A DNA stretch of 64,000 nt from Palsa-343 sp049671725 (GCA_049671725.1 JBATVK010000097.1:20777-84776); one strand, 5' to 3'; shown: positions 1 to 9,194, numbered from the stretch's first letter. The notes: a model not told the origin generated them from the sequence alone. Program-made: numbers and translations.

Positions 1-1
1 T

Positions 2-832
2 CGCGCAGGCTTCACTCGAGTCTTCAATCCGTCCGATGGCGAAAAGGAATCCTGGTACATCAACGACCATTGCTTCATTCAGGATGATTCCGGGGTCTGG
101 CACCTTTTCGGAATCACCGGCATGGATCCTGCGGTACCGGCCAAAGAGAGATTTCTCCTGCACGCGACCGCTCCGCACCTGCTGGGCCCATGGACAAAGC
201 ACGCGCCGGTGATGCATGTCGATCCGGCTGCGGGGGAAACTGTCGTCTGGGCTCCCTATGTGCTCAGGCACGACGGCCTCTATTGGATGTTCTACTGCGG
301 CGGGGGTGAAAGCGACACAAGATATCGAATCAATCTCGCGACCTCCCCGGACCTCTGGTCCTGGACCCGCAGTCCCGCGAATCCGTTGCTCATTGACGGC
401 TACGATGCGCGCGATCCCATGGTGCTGCGGGTTGGTGCGCAGTGGGTTCTTTATTACTGCGCCACCGAGCATCCCGCCGGCGGCCATCATGTCGTTAAGG
501 CGGCGACCAGTTCCGATCTCACCCACTGGACCGGCCGCAGGATCGTCTTTCGATCTCCGAAGGTGGGAACCTTCGGCGGTCCTACCGAATCCCCATTCGT
601 AGTGGCGAGGAACAACAGATACTACCTGTTCGTTTGCACAAACGACCCATACAATAACACAGATGTTTACGTAAGCGATTCACCGTTCCACTGGAACCCC
701 GAAGATGTCGTTCTGCGCTGTGGAGCGCATGCCGCTGAAGTCGTGGATGCAGGCAATGGTAACTGGTTCATCTCTTCCGCGGGATGGGGTCAGGGTGGAC
801 TGTACCTTTCAAACCTGACGTGGAGCGATTAG
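2..832 (+). CDS. Glycoside hydrolase, five-bladed beta-propeller (GH43/GH32-like), 5' truncated
   Basis: The reading frame is open from the first bases of the window, so the N-terminus lies outside it. An internal ATG at 122 is unlikely to be the true start, because propeller-like sequence (a WYINDHC stretch, then VWHLFGIT) precedes it in frame. Visible motifs are WAPYVLRHDGLYWMFYCGG, then DARDPMVLR, whose RDP triplet matches the conserved stabiliser motif of GH32/43/62/68 propellers, and TESPFVV, whose Glu could be the acid/base. The family is known for fructosidases, arabinofuranosidases and related enzymes; the substrate cannot be read here. The sugar porter and GH172 enzyme downstream suggest use of a furanose-rich glycan (inference). 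The missing N-terminus prevents a check for a signal peptide. Confidence 0.8.
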   Translation, partial: RAGFTRVFNPSDGEKESWYINDHCFIQDDSGVWHLFGITGMDPAVPAKERFLLHATAPHLLGPWTKHAPVMHVDPAAGETVVWAPYVLRHDGLYWMFYCGGGESDTRYRINLATSPDLWSWTRSPANPLLIDGYDARDPMVLRVGAQWVLYYCATEHPAGGHHVVKAATSSDLTHWTGRRIVFRSPKVGTFGGPTESPFVVARNNRYYLFVCTNDPYNNTDVYVSDSPFHWNPEDVVLRCGAHAAEVVDAGNGNWFISSAGWGQGGLYLSNLTWSD

Positions 833-966
833 TTGCAGATCAAATGTGCCACGCGACCTGCGCAGCTGCCTTCGAGCCGCTCCCATCGTAATGTCCCGGC
901 GCTGCCGACGGCACGCAGGCGCTTTTGTTTTGATTGTGAAATCTATCCTCCAGCCGGAAGCCGCGC

Positions 967-980
967 TGTGACCGCTAAGC
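967..980. promoter_or_regulatory. Possible LacI-type half-conserved operator upstream of the sugar porter
   Basis: The sequence TGTGACCGCTAAGC shares the core ACCGCTAA with the palindrome in front of the inositol oxygenase gene (10 of 14 positions agree). It sits about 40 bases before the porter start. The palindrome itself is poor, so this is a weak candidate. The rest of 833-1019 holds no gene except a 12-codon frame at 991-1029, whose stop overlaps the second in-frame ATG of the porter. A GC-rich imperfect hairpin followed by TTTTG near 895-930 may end the upstream gene. Confidence 0.25.
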
Positions 981-1019
981 GAGCTGAATCATGAGCCGAA
1001 GTCTGGCCGAAATCTTAGG

Positions 1020-2354
1020 GTGTCGATGACGATCAACTCTCATGTGATCCGATGTACCATTGTCGGCGCCCTCGGCGGCCTGCTCTTTGGATTCGATACC
1101 GCGGTGATTTCCGGAACCACCGCTGCATTAACCGCCAAATACCATCTCACTCCCATGCTGCTCGGCGTAACCGTGTTCAGCGCCCTGCTGGGAACGGTGA
1201 TTGCGGCGCTTACAGCCGGGATTCCCGGCCAGCGCTATGGACGCCGCAATTCCCTTCGGGTCATGGCTGCCTTCTATGTCATTTCCGCGCTGGGTTGCGC
1301 CTTCGCCTGGAACTGGCATGCGCTGATCGTCTTCCGCTTCATCGGCGGCCTCGGAATCGGAGGCTCCTCGGTACTGGGCCCCATGTACATCGCGGAGATT
1401 GCTCCGCCGGAATGGCGCGGGCGTCTGGTCGGATTCTTCCAGGTCAACATCGTAATCGGAATCTTGCTGGCGTACATATCCAATTTCCTGATCGCAACTC
1501 AACATATCGGCGCTTATGAGTGGCGCTGGGAGCTCGGCGTGTCGGGCATCCCGGCCCTGCTCTTCTTTTTCGCGCTCTTCTCCATTCCGCGCAGTCCCCG
1601 CTGGCTCGTTATGCAGAAAGATCTGAGCGGGGCTCTCGAAGTATTGCAGCTCACTGGCGTGGCGCAGCCGCAGGCGGAATTGGACGAGATCGCCGCGTCG
1701 GTTCACCTCGAGCGTGCGGCGTCCGCATATCCCCTCTTCTCCCGGCAATATGCCAAACCCATCTTTCTCGCCTGGATGACAGGCATGTTCTGCCAGTTAT
1801 CGGGGATCAACGCCATTCTCTACTACCTGAATGACATCTTCGCGACCGCCGGAGCGACGAAAATCTCCGGTGACTTGCAGGCGGTTGTAGTGGGAGCGGT
1901 GAATCTTGTGGGCACGTTGGCGGCCATGTCGATCATTGACCGCGTGGGGCGAAGAAAGTTACTGCTCACCGGAACCGCGGGCCTGGTGGTGTGTCTGGCG
2001 GCAGTGTCTGCGATCTTCATGACCCATAAGCATATGAATTGGCTGGTGTGGTGTCTGATCGCCTATATCCTCTGCTTCGCCATCTCGCAGGGTGCGGTGG
2101 TTTGGGTCTACATCAGTGAAGTATTTCCGAATCGCGTACGTTCAAAAGGACAAAGTGTAGGCAGCTCCGGGCATTGGGTAACCAATGCAGCCATTTCGCT
2201 TGTATTTCCCATAATGGCCGCCTCTTCCGGCGCAATCCCTTTTATCTTCTTCGGTGCGATGATGGTTCTGGACTTCTTCATTGTGTTGTTTCTGTATCCG
2301 GAGACGGCGGGCATTTCGCTCGAGCAAATGCAGCACAAGCTGGGGCTTGACTAA
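1020..2354 (+). CDS. MFS sugar porter (SP family, XylE/GalP-like)
   Basis: A 444-residue inner-membrane transporter with about 12 hydrophobic segments, the usual size for the sugar porter family, which move monosaccharides by proton symport or facilitated diffusion. Family marks: GGLLFGFDTAVISG in helix 1 (Asp near residue 26), RYGRR in the loop after helix 2, SPRWLV near residue 193 (the PESPRWL signature), GINAILYY in helix 7, GRRKLLL, and a C-terminal PETAG motif corresponding to PETKG. The start is GTG at 1020 or ATG at 1026; neither has a strong ribosome-binding site. It lies between two glycosidase genes on the same strand and probably imports the sugar they release. Substrate unknown. 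Confidence 0.88.
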   Translation: MSMTINSHVIRCTIVGALGGLLFGFDTAVISGTTAALTAKYHLTPMLLGVTVFSALLGTVIAALTAGIPGQRYGRRNSLRVMAAFYVISALGCAFAWNWHALIVFRFIGGLGIGGSSVLGPMYIAEIAPPEWRGRLVGFFQVNIVIGILLAYISNFLIATQHIGAYEWRWELGVSGIPALLFFFALFSIPRSPRWLVMQKDLSGALEVLQLTGVAQPQAELDEIAASVHLERAASAYPLFSRQYAKPIFLAWMTGMFCQLSGINAILYYLNDIFATAGATKISGDLQAVVVGAVNLVGTLAAMSIIDRVGRRKLLLTGTAGLVVCLAAVSAIFMTHKHMNWLVWCLIAYILCFAISQGAVVWVYISEVFPNRVRSKGQSVGSSGHWVTNAAISLVFPIMAASSGAIPFIFFGAMMVLDFFIVLFLYPETAGISLEQMQHKLGLD

Positions 2355-2452
2355 GTACCTTGAACCCATCCGGCTCCGAACTCGTGTAGTGTGCGAGAGA
2401 CATACGCGAGTCAAGTCATGGCTGGAATGAAATTCGAGAAAGGATATCGCCG

Positions 2453-3601
2453 ATGAGACTTCGTCAATATATTCTGCTCGGCTCTCTGGTGATGCTTCCG
2501 ATAGCGCTCGGAGCCCAGAACTCGTCCTACAACGGGCTTGGCAACAGCCTTGCCAATGTCTTCCGTCTGTCGGATGCGCAGACGTTCTCCATCAGCCCGG
2601 AGAACCCTACAGGCGCAAAAGGGGCGGGCGGCATGGCTACAGAAGGCACCGGAGCCAATGCTGCCCGGGACCTCGGTAAGGGTTGGAAGGTGAGCCCATC
2701 TGTCGTCGTGCAACCAGGGCAGACCTACACGCTTGGCCAGATTGATGGCTCCGGCGAGATCCAGCATATCTGGATGACCGTTACCGGCAACTGGCGCTGG
2801 TCGATCCTGAGAATGTATTGGGATGGCGAGACGGATCCCTCGGTGGAAGTTCCCGTTGGAGATTTCTTTGCGATGGGCTGGGGCTCCTATGCCCAGCTTA
2901 CATCGTTGCCGATCTGCGTAAACCCTGGGAGCGGCTTCAATTCCTATTGGCCGATGCCGTTTCGACAGGGAGCGAAGCTGACTCTGGAAAACCTTGATGA
3001 TAAGCCGATCACGATTTACTTCCAGATCGACTATACAAAGGGCGCGGTGCCGAAGGATACCGGGTATTTTCACGCACAATTCCGAAGAGTCAACCCGGTG
3101 CCGTATAAGGGTGTCTATACCATCCTCGATGGCGTGGAAGGAAAAGGACAGTATGTGGGAACTTATCTTGCCTGGGGCGTTCATAGCGACGGATGGTGGG
3201 GTGAAGGGGAAATCAAGTTCTATATCGACGGGGACAAGGAGTATCCGACGATCAACGGCACCGGCACGGAGGATTACATTGGAGGGTCCTACGATTTCGT
3301 GAATGAGGCGGCCAATCAGTATCAGGTATTTTCCACGCCATATTCCGGGTTAGTGCAGGTGATCAAGCCTGACGGTCTCTATCTCGCAGAAGAGAAATTC
3401 GGGCTTTACCGTTGGCACATCGCCGACCCCATCCGCTTCGATCGCAATCTGCGCGTCACCATCCAGGACCTGGGATGGCAGAGTGGAGACCGGTATCGGC
3501 CTCGCCAGGATGATATTGCTTCCGTTGCGTATTGGTATCAGACACTACCGCACGCGCCGTTCCCTAAGTTACCGGACAAGGATCAGCTCGCAGTCAATTG
3601 A
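2453..3601 (+). CDS. DUF2961 / GH172-family secreted enzyme
   Basis: A 382-residue protein with a clear signal peptide (hydrophobic LGSLVMLPIALGA, cleavage likely near residue 21). It has the marks of the DUF2961 family: GQIDGSGEIQHIWMT, then PSVEVPVGDFFA, and the diagnostic GTGTEDYIGGSY. Characterised members of GH172 act on alpha-D-fructofuranosyl or alpha-D-arabinofuranosyl linkages, and several work as oligomers. The start has an AGGA box 9 bases upstream. Together with the truncated propeller enzyme and MFS porter it forms a co-oriented block likely devoted to a fructan- or arabinan-type glycan; that substrate is inferred, not shown. Confidence 0.85.
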   Translation: MRLRQYILLGSLVMLPIALGAQNSSYNGLGNSLANVFRLSDAQTFSISPENPTGAKGAGGMATEGTGANAARDLGKGWKVSPSVVVQPGQTYTLGQIDGSGEIQHIWMTVTGNWRWSILRMYWDGETDPSVEVPVGDFFAMGWGSYAQLTSLPICVNPGSGFNSYWPMPFRQGAKLTLENLDDKPITIYFQIDYTKGAVPKDTGYFHAQFRRVNPVPYKGVYTILDGVEGKGQYVGTYLAWGVHSDGWWGEGEIKFYIDGDKEYPTINGTGTEDYIGGSYDFVNEAANQYQVFSTPYSGLVQVIKPDGLYLAEEKFGLYRWHIADPIRFDRNLRVTIQDLGWQSGDRYRPRQDDIASVAYWYQTLPHAPFPKLPDKDQLAVN

Positions 3602-3982
3602 AACTGTTCAGGGAGAACAGGACCGTTGTCTGCCGCCGCCCGATGAAAGGGAAGTCTATGCCGCGGCCGGCAGCATCGGCTGGTGTTCCGCCGGCGTCGT
3701 GGCGGAAAGGCTGGGCGATCCCCAAAATAGCGTAATGCTGGTGCACTTCGCTCCCTGAGCTTCAGACGCAGCAGGCCTTACCCTCGCTGTCGCTCTGATG
3801 GCGCCGGCGAAGCATGGCGCCCCGTAAGCGCGCTCGCCCGGCGGCCTGCGCCGCGAATGATACGATGAAAGTAATCTACGGTTGACGAGTCAACCCGTAT
3901 TGAATCGCGACAATCCCCAAACGGCCCAAACCAACTGCCGTACCGCAGCCAGAGGAAGGGCCGAATTCGTCGGAGGCCCGTC
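3602..3982. other. Intergenic region with a perfect operator-like palindrome
   Basis: No convincing gene was found here. The frame that runs out of the GH172 gene in another phase (to 3758) has no start of its own and no recognisable domain. The notable element is the 16-base inverted repeat GGTTGACGAGTCAACC at 3878-3893, two 7-base arms around GA, about 90 bases before the receptor start. It also contains TTGACG, which could act as a -35 box. This looks like a binding site for a dimeric regulator of the receptor gene. Confidence 0.5.
3878..3893. promoter_or_regulatory. Perfect inverted repeat, candidate operator for the TonB receptor
   Basis: Two 7-base arms, GGTTGAC and GTCAACC, are separated by 2 bases in otherwise unstructured sequence. 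The spacing fits a helix-turn-helix dimer. It differs from the LacI-type motif seen further right, so another regulator is expected, possibly encoded outside the window. Confidence 0.4.
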
Positions 3983-6900
3983 TTGATCCCTGTGTCCCCG
4001 CGCCATCTGCGGATGCCGTCAAGGATTTCCCTCTGCGCTCTCCTCGTTCTTCTCGCCGCCACCCTGATCTTCGCTTTGCCGCGGGATGTCCAGGCTCAGG
4101 CGTCGTCCAGCCTGTCCGGCGTTGTCACCGATCCCTCGGGTGCTGCGGTGGCTGGCGCCGAGATTACTGTCCACAACGTTAATACCGGCGTCGATCGTAC
4201 CACCGCCAGCGACAACAGCGGCCGCTATCAGGTGCTGGCCCTTCCGGTCGGCGACTACTCCATCACCGTGCGCAAGCCGGGCTTTACGCCGGAAGTACGA
4301 ACCGGCATCCTTCTGGCTGTCGGCCAGGACGCCGCAGCCAGCGTCCACCTGCAGGTCGCCGGCCTGCGCCAGCAGGTTACGGTCAATGCCAACGCCTCCA
4401 TCCTGAACACGACCTCCGCCGACATCTCCGGCCTCGTGGGCGAGGAACAGGTGAAAGACCTGCCGTTGAACGGCCGCAGCTACGACGAGTTGATGACTCT
4501 CGATCCTGGCGTTGTGAACTTCACGGCGGAGAAGACGGGCGGCATCGGTGTATCCAACTCGACCGTCGGCAATAATTTCGCTGTCTCCGGCAACCGTCCC
4601 CAACAGAACCTCTACCTGCTGAATGGCATTGAATTCACCGGAGCCGCGGAAAACAACATGCAGCCCGGCGGCGCCAGCCAGGAACTGCTGGGCGTGGACG
4701 CGGTGCGCGAATTCAACGTCCTGCGCGACAGCTACAGCGCGGAGTATGGCAAGCGGCCCGGAGCCCAGGTGCTGATCGTTACCCAGAGTGGCAGCAACAA
4801 GGTTCACGGCTCGGCTTATGAATTCCTCCGCAACAGCGCCTTCGACGCGCGCAACTACTTCAATAAGGGCTCCGTTCCGCCCTTCCAGCGCAACCAGTTC
4901 GGCGCCTCGCTCGGCGGACCCCTCCAGCGCAACAGAACCTTCGCCTTCGGCAATTACGAAGGCTTCCGGCAGCATCTGCATCAGGCCGGAGTCGCGCTGG
5001 TGCCGGACGCCAACGCCCGCGCCGGCTATCTGCCCTGCAAGCTGGTCACGCCCACGCCCAATCCCTGCCCGCCCTCCGGCCTCGTTGACGTCGGCGTCGC
5101 GCCCGGCGTTGCGCCGCTCTTCAATCTCTGGCCCACGCCGGCCGCGAATTCCCCCGACTTCGGCGGAATCGCTGAGGTCTTCAACAGTCCGTTGCAGACC
5201 ATCCGCGACGACTTCGGAACCGTCCGTATCGACCGCAATTTCGGACGCAGCGATCTGCTCACCGGCGCCTACACCATCGACGACAGCGACGACGTGACGC
5301 CCACCGCCGCCGACCTGTACAGCACCGATCTCGAAAACCTGCGGGAACAGGTGCTCAGCCTCGAAGAAACGCATGTCTTCTCGCCCACGCTGCTCAACGT
5401 GGCGCGCGTAGGCTATTCGCGCGCGGCGTACTTCTATACCGGCGAGCCAACTCCGGGCACTCCCGCCGCGAGCGTGGGCGGGTTTGTCGCCGGCAAACCG
5501 GTCGGAGCGGTCGTCGTGGGTGGTAGCGCGGCGGCCAATCCCTCCGCTCAGGTCAGCCTTGCTGGCAGCAATGTCGGCAGCGATCTCCACATCGCCCGCA
5601 ATCTCTATACCGGCGAGGATCACGTGACTCTGACCCGTGGGCGCCATAACATCAGCGCGGGCGTGTGGCTCCAGCCTCTCCAGGCCAACGAGGACCTGGC
5701 GCTTACCCAGTTCGGCCAGGCCACCTTCACCGGCCTGCAGCAATTCCTGCAGGGCACCGTGGGCAGCTTCCTCTATGACCCCACTCCGACTGAGATGAAC
5801 TGGCGCTCGCTGCTGGGCGCCTGGTACGCCCAGGACGTCATGCGCCTGCGCTCGAATCTCACCGTGTCGCTCGGCTTTCGCGACGAGTTCACCACCGGAT
5901 GGAACGAAGCCCACGGCCGCGCAGCCAGTTTCGTGTTCGTGAACGGCGTCATCCAGACCGCGCCGCGCATCGGGGGATCCGCGTTCACACAGAACAACGC
6001 GAAATTCCTCCCCCAGCCACGCATTGGATTGGCGTGGAATCCCTGGAATCGGACCGTCGTCCACGCCGGCTTCGGCATCTATAACGACCTGCAGGACGCG
6101 CTCGGCTATCGCATGGATCAGAACGCGCCGTTCAATCCCTCCTACAGCATCGCCGGCCTGCCGGTTACCGACTTCCCGCTGCCCATCAGCCCGGTGCCGG
6201 CCAGGGCAAAGGTCGCGCCGGCGGGCGTGCAGCCGGATCTGAACACGCCCACGCTCATCTCCTGGTCATTGCGTGTCGAGCAGCAGTTGACGCCGAACAC
6301 CGAGCTCACGCTGGGCTACGTGGGCTCGCACGGATACCACGAGATCGTGAGCCTCGACGACAACGAGCCGACCCCGGCGGTCTGCCCGGGAACGCCTTGC
6401 CCGGCCTCCTATCCAGCGAGTTTCCCCGCGCCGCTCGCGGGAGCAGCGGTTCCCGCAGGTTCGTATTACATTCCCAGCGGAACGCCGCTGGCCAATCCGG
6501 CGTTGGGCGCGGCGTGGGCCTGGTTTTCGCGCGGCGACAGCTCCTACAACGCGCTGCAGGCGGACTTCCGCCACCGTTTGAGTCACGGCCTCATGCTGCG
6601 CGGCGCCTGGACCTGGTCCAGGGCCCTCGATGACGGCGACTCGCTCAACGCAACCGCCGCCGGTAATGCGCCAGGCCTCGTCTCCAATCCCTTCCACATC
6701 CGCGCTGACTGGGGCCCGGCCACCTACGACGTGCGCAACGTCGGCGTGATCGATGAGGTTTACCAGTTGCCGTTCGGGCACAACCAGCGCTTCCTGCATG
6801 GAGCGGGGCGGGCGACCAATGCGCTGGTGAGCGGATGGACGGCCAACTCAATCGTGACCCTGCAGTCAGGCTTCCCCTTCACCCCGCAGCTCAGCTACAA

Positions 6901-7300
6901 CCCGTCGAACAATGGCGACACAAAAAATCCGGTGCGGCCCTTTGCGAACCCGGCCTTCCACGGAAACCCCATCGTAGGCAAGGCGACAGAGTGGTACAAC
7001 CCCGCTGCGTTTCTGGCGCCGCCGAGCGGCAGCGGTTTCTACGGCAACCTCGGCCGCGACACGCTCAGTGGCCCCGGAGTCACCGAGTGGGACTATTCGA
7101 TGTTCAGGAACACCACGCTGCACGAGCGCACCCGGCTGCAGTTGCGCGCCGAGTTCTTCAACATCCTCAACCACACCAACTTCAACACGCCCAACCTCGT
7201 GGTCTTCACTCCTTCCGGTTTGTCGCCGACCGCCGGGGTCATCACCAGCACCTCCACCACGTCCCGACAGATACAATTCGCGGCTAAATTGTTGTGGTGA
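3983..7300 (+). CDS. Oar-type TonB-dependent receptor with carboxypeptidase-regulatory-like domain
   Basis: An outer-membrane protein of about 1105 residues. A signal peptide (hydrophobic LCALLVLLAATLIFAL) is followed by a beta-sandwich resembling the carboxypeptidase regulatory domain (SLSGVVTDPSGAAVAGAEI, residues about 42-120). Next come a plug region (LPLNGRSYDELMTL, VLIVTQSGSNKVHGSAYEF) and a long barrel ending in FNILNHTNFNTPN and a final aromatic residue, as usual for barrel insertion. Start choice: TTG at 3983 has GGAGG six bases upstream; the ATG at 4013 would give a tidier signal peptide but has no such box. Such receptors are abundant in Acidobacteriota and are thought to take up oligosaccharides or peptides; the ligand here is unknown. 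Position after the GH172 gene suggests a glycan ligand. Confidence 0.88.
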   Translation: MIPVSPRHLRMPSRISLCALLVLLAATLIFALPRDVQAQASSSLSGVVTDPSGAAVAGAEITVHNVNTGVDRTTASDNSGRYQVLALPVGDYSITVRKPGFTPEVRTGILLAVGQDAAASVHLQVAGLRQQVTVNANASILNTTSADISGLVGEEQVKDLPLNGRSYDELMTLDPGVVNFTAEKTGGIGVSNSTVGNNFAVSGNRPQQNLYLLNGIEFTGAAENNMQPGGASQELLGVDAVREFNVLRDSYSAEYGKRPGAQVLIVTQSGSNKVHGSAYEFLRNSAFDARNYFNKGSVPPFQRNQFGASLGGPLQRNRTFAFGNYEGFRQHLHQAGVALVPDANARAGYLPCKLVTPTPNPCPPSGLVDVGVAPGVAPLFNLWPTPAANSPDFGGIAEVFNSPLQTIRDDFGTVRIDRNFGRSDLLTGAYTIDDSDDVTPTAADLYSTDLENLREQVLSLEETHVFSPTLLNVARVGYSRAAYFYTGEPTPGTPAASVGGFVAGKPVGAVVVGGSAAANPSAQVSLAGSNVGSDLHIARNLYTGEDHVTLTRGRHNISAGVWLQPLQANEDLALTQFGQATFTGLQQFLQGTVGSFLYDPTPTEMNWRSLLGAWYAQDVMRLRSNLTVSLGFRDEFTTGWNEAHGRAASFVFVNGVIQTAPRIGGSAFTQNNAKFLPQPRIGLAWNPWNRTVVHAGFGIYNDLQDALGYRMDQNAPFNPSYSIAGLPVTDFPLPISPVPARAKVAPAGVQPDLNTPTLISWSLRVEQQLTPNTELTLGYVGSHGYHEIVSLDDNEPTPAVCPGTPCPASYPASFPAPLAGAAVPAGSYYIPSGTPLANPALGAAWAWFSRGDSSYNALQADFRHRLSHGLMLRGAWTWSRALDDGDSLNATAAGNAPGLVSNPFHIRADWGPATYDVRNVGVIDEVYQLPFGHNQRFLHGAGRATNALVSGWTANSIVTLQSGFPFTPQLSYNPSNNGDTKNPVRPFANPAFHGNPIVGKATEWYNPAAFLAPPSGSGFYGNLGRDTLSGPGVTEWDYSMFRNTTLHERTRLQLRAEFFNILNHTNFNTPNLVVFTPSGLSPTAGVITSTSTTSRQIQFAAKLLW

Positions 7301-7334
7301 GCGGGGCAGAATGAACCGGCTCGCGCCGTTCCCC

Positions 7335-8117
7335 TCACCTCTTCCTCAGCCGCACCGACTCCCAGCTCCCGTCCGAGCTCCACCCTCCATCGACCGTGAG
7401 CGCTGCGCCGTTTACAAATCCGCTCTCCCGTTCGTCCGCCAGAAATGCAATCGCCCGCGCCACATCGTCAGGCCGTGCAAACCGTCCCATCGGCACCCGC
7501 TGCGTAATATCCGCGTCGGTGTAACTCCCGCCCGCCTGGTCCGTCGCATCCATCTCCGTCTTCACCCATCCTGGACAAACCGCGTTGACCCGCACTCCGC
7601 GCCCGCCCCACTCGGCGGCCAGGGTTCGCGTCAGTCCCACCAGCCCGTGCTTTGAGGCGTTGTACGCCGCCCGATCCGCCACCGCGACCAGCCCCGCGAT
7701 CGATGCCACATTCACGATCGCCCCGCTCCGCGCCTCCAGCATCGTCCGCCCAAACGTCCGCGCCAGCAGGAACGGTGCGACCAGATTCACTTCCATCACC
7801 CGTCGATACTCCTCCGCCGTCGTCTCTTCCGCCGCGCGAATCAGGCTGATCCCCGCGTTGTTCACCAGCACATCCACCTGCCCATATCGCTCCAGCACCT
7901 CTCGCATGAGCGCCTCGACAATATCCTCCCGCGTGATGTCTCCCACAAACCCGAAGGCCTTGCCGCCCCGCGCTTCAATGGCGCTCACGGTCGCCGTCGC
8001 TTCCTGCAGATCGACAATCGCCAGCCGATATCCTCGCTCCGCCAGTAACTCCGCCGTCCGCCGTCCGATCCCCTGCGCCCCGCCCGTCACCACCGCAACT
8101 CGCTCGCCGCCCGCCAT
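7335..8117 (-). CDS. Short-chain dehydrogenase/reductase (classical SDR)
   Basis: A 260-residue NAD(P)-dependent oxidoreductase with a full classical SDR set: TGGAQGIG near residue 11, NNAG at 86-89, Ser139, Tyr152 and Lys156 (YNASK), and PGWVKTEM. The ATG at 8117 is chosen over a longer frame because AGGAGG lies 7 bases upstream and the Rossmann motif then begins at the normal place. It is the last gene of the minus-strand unit inositol oxygenase, sugar permease, PfkB kinase, SDR. It probably oxidises or reduces a sugar acid, polyol or inositol derivative in that pathway (inference). The 124-base gap before it holds a strong hairpin (8157-8181). Confidence 0.85.
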   Translation of the reverse strand: MAGGERVAVVTGGAQGIGRRTAELLAERGYRLAIVDLQEATATVSAIEARGGKAFGFVGDITREDIVEALMREVLERYGQVDVLVNNAGISLIRAAEETTAEEYRRVMEVNLVAPFLLARTFGRTMLEARSGAIVNVASIAGLVAVADRAAYNASKHGLVGLTRTLAAEWGGRGVRVNAVCPGWVKTEMDATDQAGGSYTDADITQRVPMGRFARPDDVARAIAFLADERESGFVNGAALTVDGGWSSDGSWESVRLRKR

Positions 8118-8156
8118 CGAAATCCTCCTCGCGTCCAGATTAGTTGCCCTCGCACT

Positions 8157-8181
8157 GCCGCGTCGGCCGAACGGACGCGGC
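8157..8181 (-). other. Intercistronic hairpin between kinase and SDR genes
   Basis: Arms GCCGCGTC and GACGCGGC (8 bases, perfect) flank a 9-base loop. No T-tract follows on the minus strand, so it is more likely an mRNA-processing or stability element, or a weak attenuator, than a full terminator. Confidence 0.35.
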
Positions 8182-8240
8182 GGCACACTTCGCCTCCCGG
8201 CTTCGCGAATCTCCACAGTGCAATGCGTCCGGAAGCCGGG

Positions 8241-9194
8241 TCAGCGTGCGATCAGCGGATCGTTGGGGGAGGGCTGGATTGAATCGAAATCGAATGAGTA
8301 GCGGGAGCCGGCGGCCATCAGAGCCTGAATCTGGCTCACCGGCTGGATGCCGCCTCGCGCGCCGCTGGCCGTGCAGTTGAGCGCTGCGGCGGCGCAGCCA
8401 TAATCCAGCATCTGTTCCAGCGGCCAGCCCTGCAGCAGCCCATAGATAAATCCGGCGTGGAAGATGTCGCCCGCTCCGGTGGTGTCGACCACCTCCACGT
8501 GATACGCGGGCCGGTAACAGAACTCGCGGCCATCCCAGGCCAGCACTCCATCGCGGCCCAGCGTAGCGGAGGCGAGCCGGCAGCCGAACCGCTGCTGAAT
8601 CCGCACCAGCGACTCGCGCAGATCCTGGCGTCCCGTGAGCTTCGCGGGAATATCCCGGCTCACAATCAGATAATCGACCTTTTCGATGAGCTGTTCGACA
8701 CCGGGATACAGCTCGTCGAGATCGGCGATCACGGAAATCCCGGCCTGCCGCGCCCATCCGGCCGCGGTAATGGCTGCTTCCGTGTCATGTCCGTCCAGAT
8801 GCACCGCGCGCGCGTCGGTGAACCACGCTTGCTGCAGGTCGTCAGGCCGCAGAGCGAGGCCATCGTCGCGCTTCCACAGCACCGTTCGCTCGCCCGAGTC
8901 CTCCACCATGATGAAGGCCTGCTGGCTCATGCAGCCCGGCGCCGCGATGATTCTGGCTTCCACGCCCGCGGTGGCGAACTCCCTGCGATGCAGCTCCGCC
9001 GCGTCGTCGTCGCCCAGCTTGCCCACATAGCGGGCGCGCAGGCCCCAGCGCGCGCACGCAACCATGGCGCTGGCCACCTGGCCGCCGGGAAGCACCGACG
9101 CAGAGCGAAATTCAACTTTGGAGCCCGAGGCTGGGTACCTCGACAGCGGAATCAGCGTGTCTGTGGCGTTCAATCCAACGCCGACAATATCCAT
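8241..9194 (-). CDS. PfkB-family carbohydrate kinase (YihV-like subgroup)
   Basis: A 317-residue ribokinase-fold sugar kinase. It has the N-terminal GGQVASAMVACARWG region with the conserved GG of the family and the second signature VVDTTGAGDIFHAGF, with Asp243 as catalytic base and the GAG anion hole. The C-terminal stretch NCTASGARGGI resembles the corresponding region of sulfofructose kinase YihV more than that of KDG kinase or fructokinase; this is judged by eye. The start ATG 9194 is where homology begins; a longer frame to 9356 has no recognisable sequence. It likely phosphorylates the intermediate produced downstream of inositol oxygenase; substrate unproven. Confidence 0.83.
   Translation of the reverse strand: MDIVGVGLNATDTLIPLSRYPASGSKVEFRSASVLPGGQVASAMVACARWGLRARYVGKLGDDDAAELHRREFATAGVEARIIAAPGCMSQQAFIMVEDSGERTVLWKRDDGLALRPDDLQQAWFTDARAVHLDGHDTEAAITAAGWARQAGISVIADLDELYPGVEQLIEKVDYLIVSRDIPAKLTGRQDLRESLVRIQQRFGCRLASATLGRDGVLAWDGREFCYRPAYHVEVVDTTGAGDIFHAGFIYGLLQGWPLEQMLDYGCAAAALNCTASGARGGIQPVSQIQALMAAGSRYSFDFDSIQPSPNDPLIAR

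Noticed and set aside
4019..6064. Minus-strand frame of 681 codons opposite the first TonB receptor
   Set aside because: Shadow of a receptor gene with signal peptide, plug and barrel motifs.
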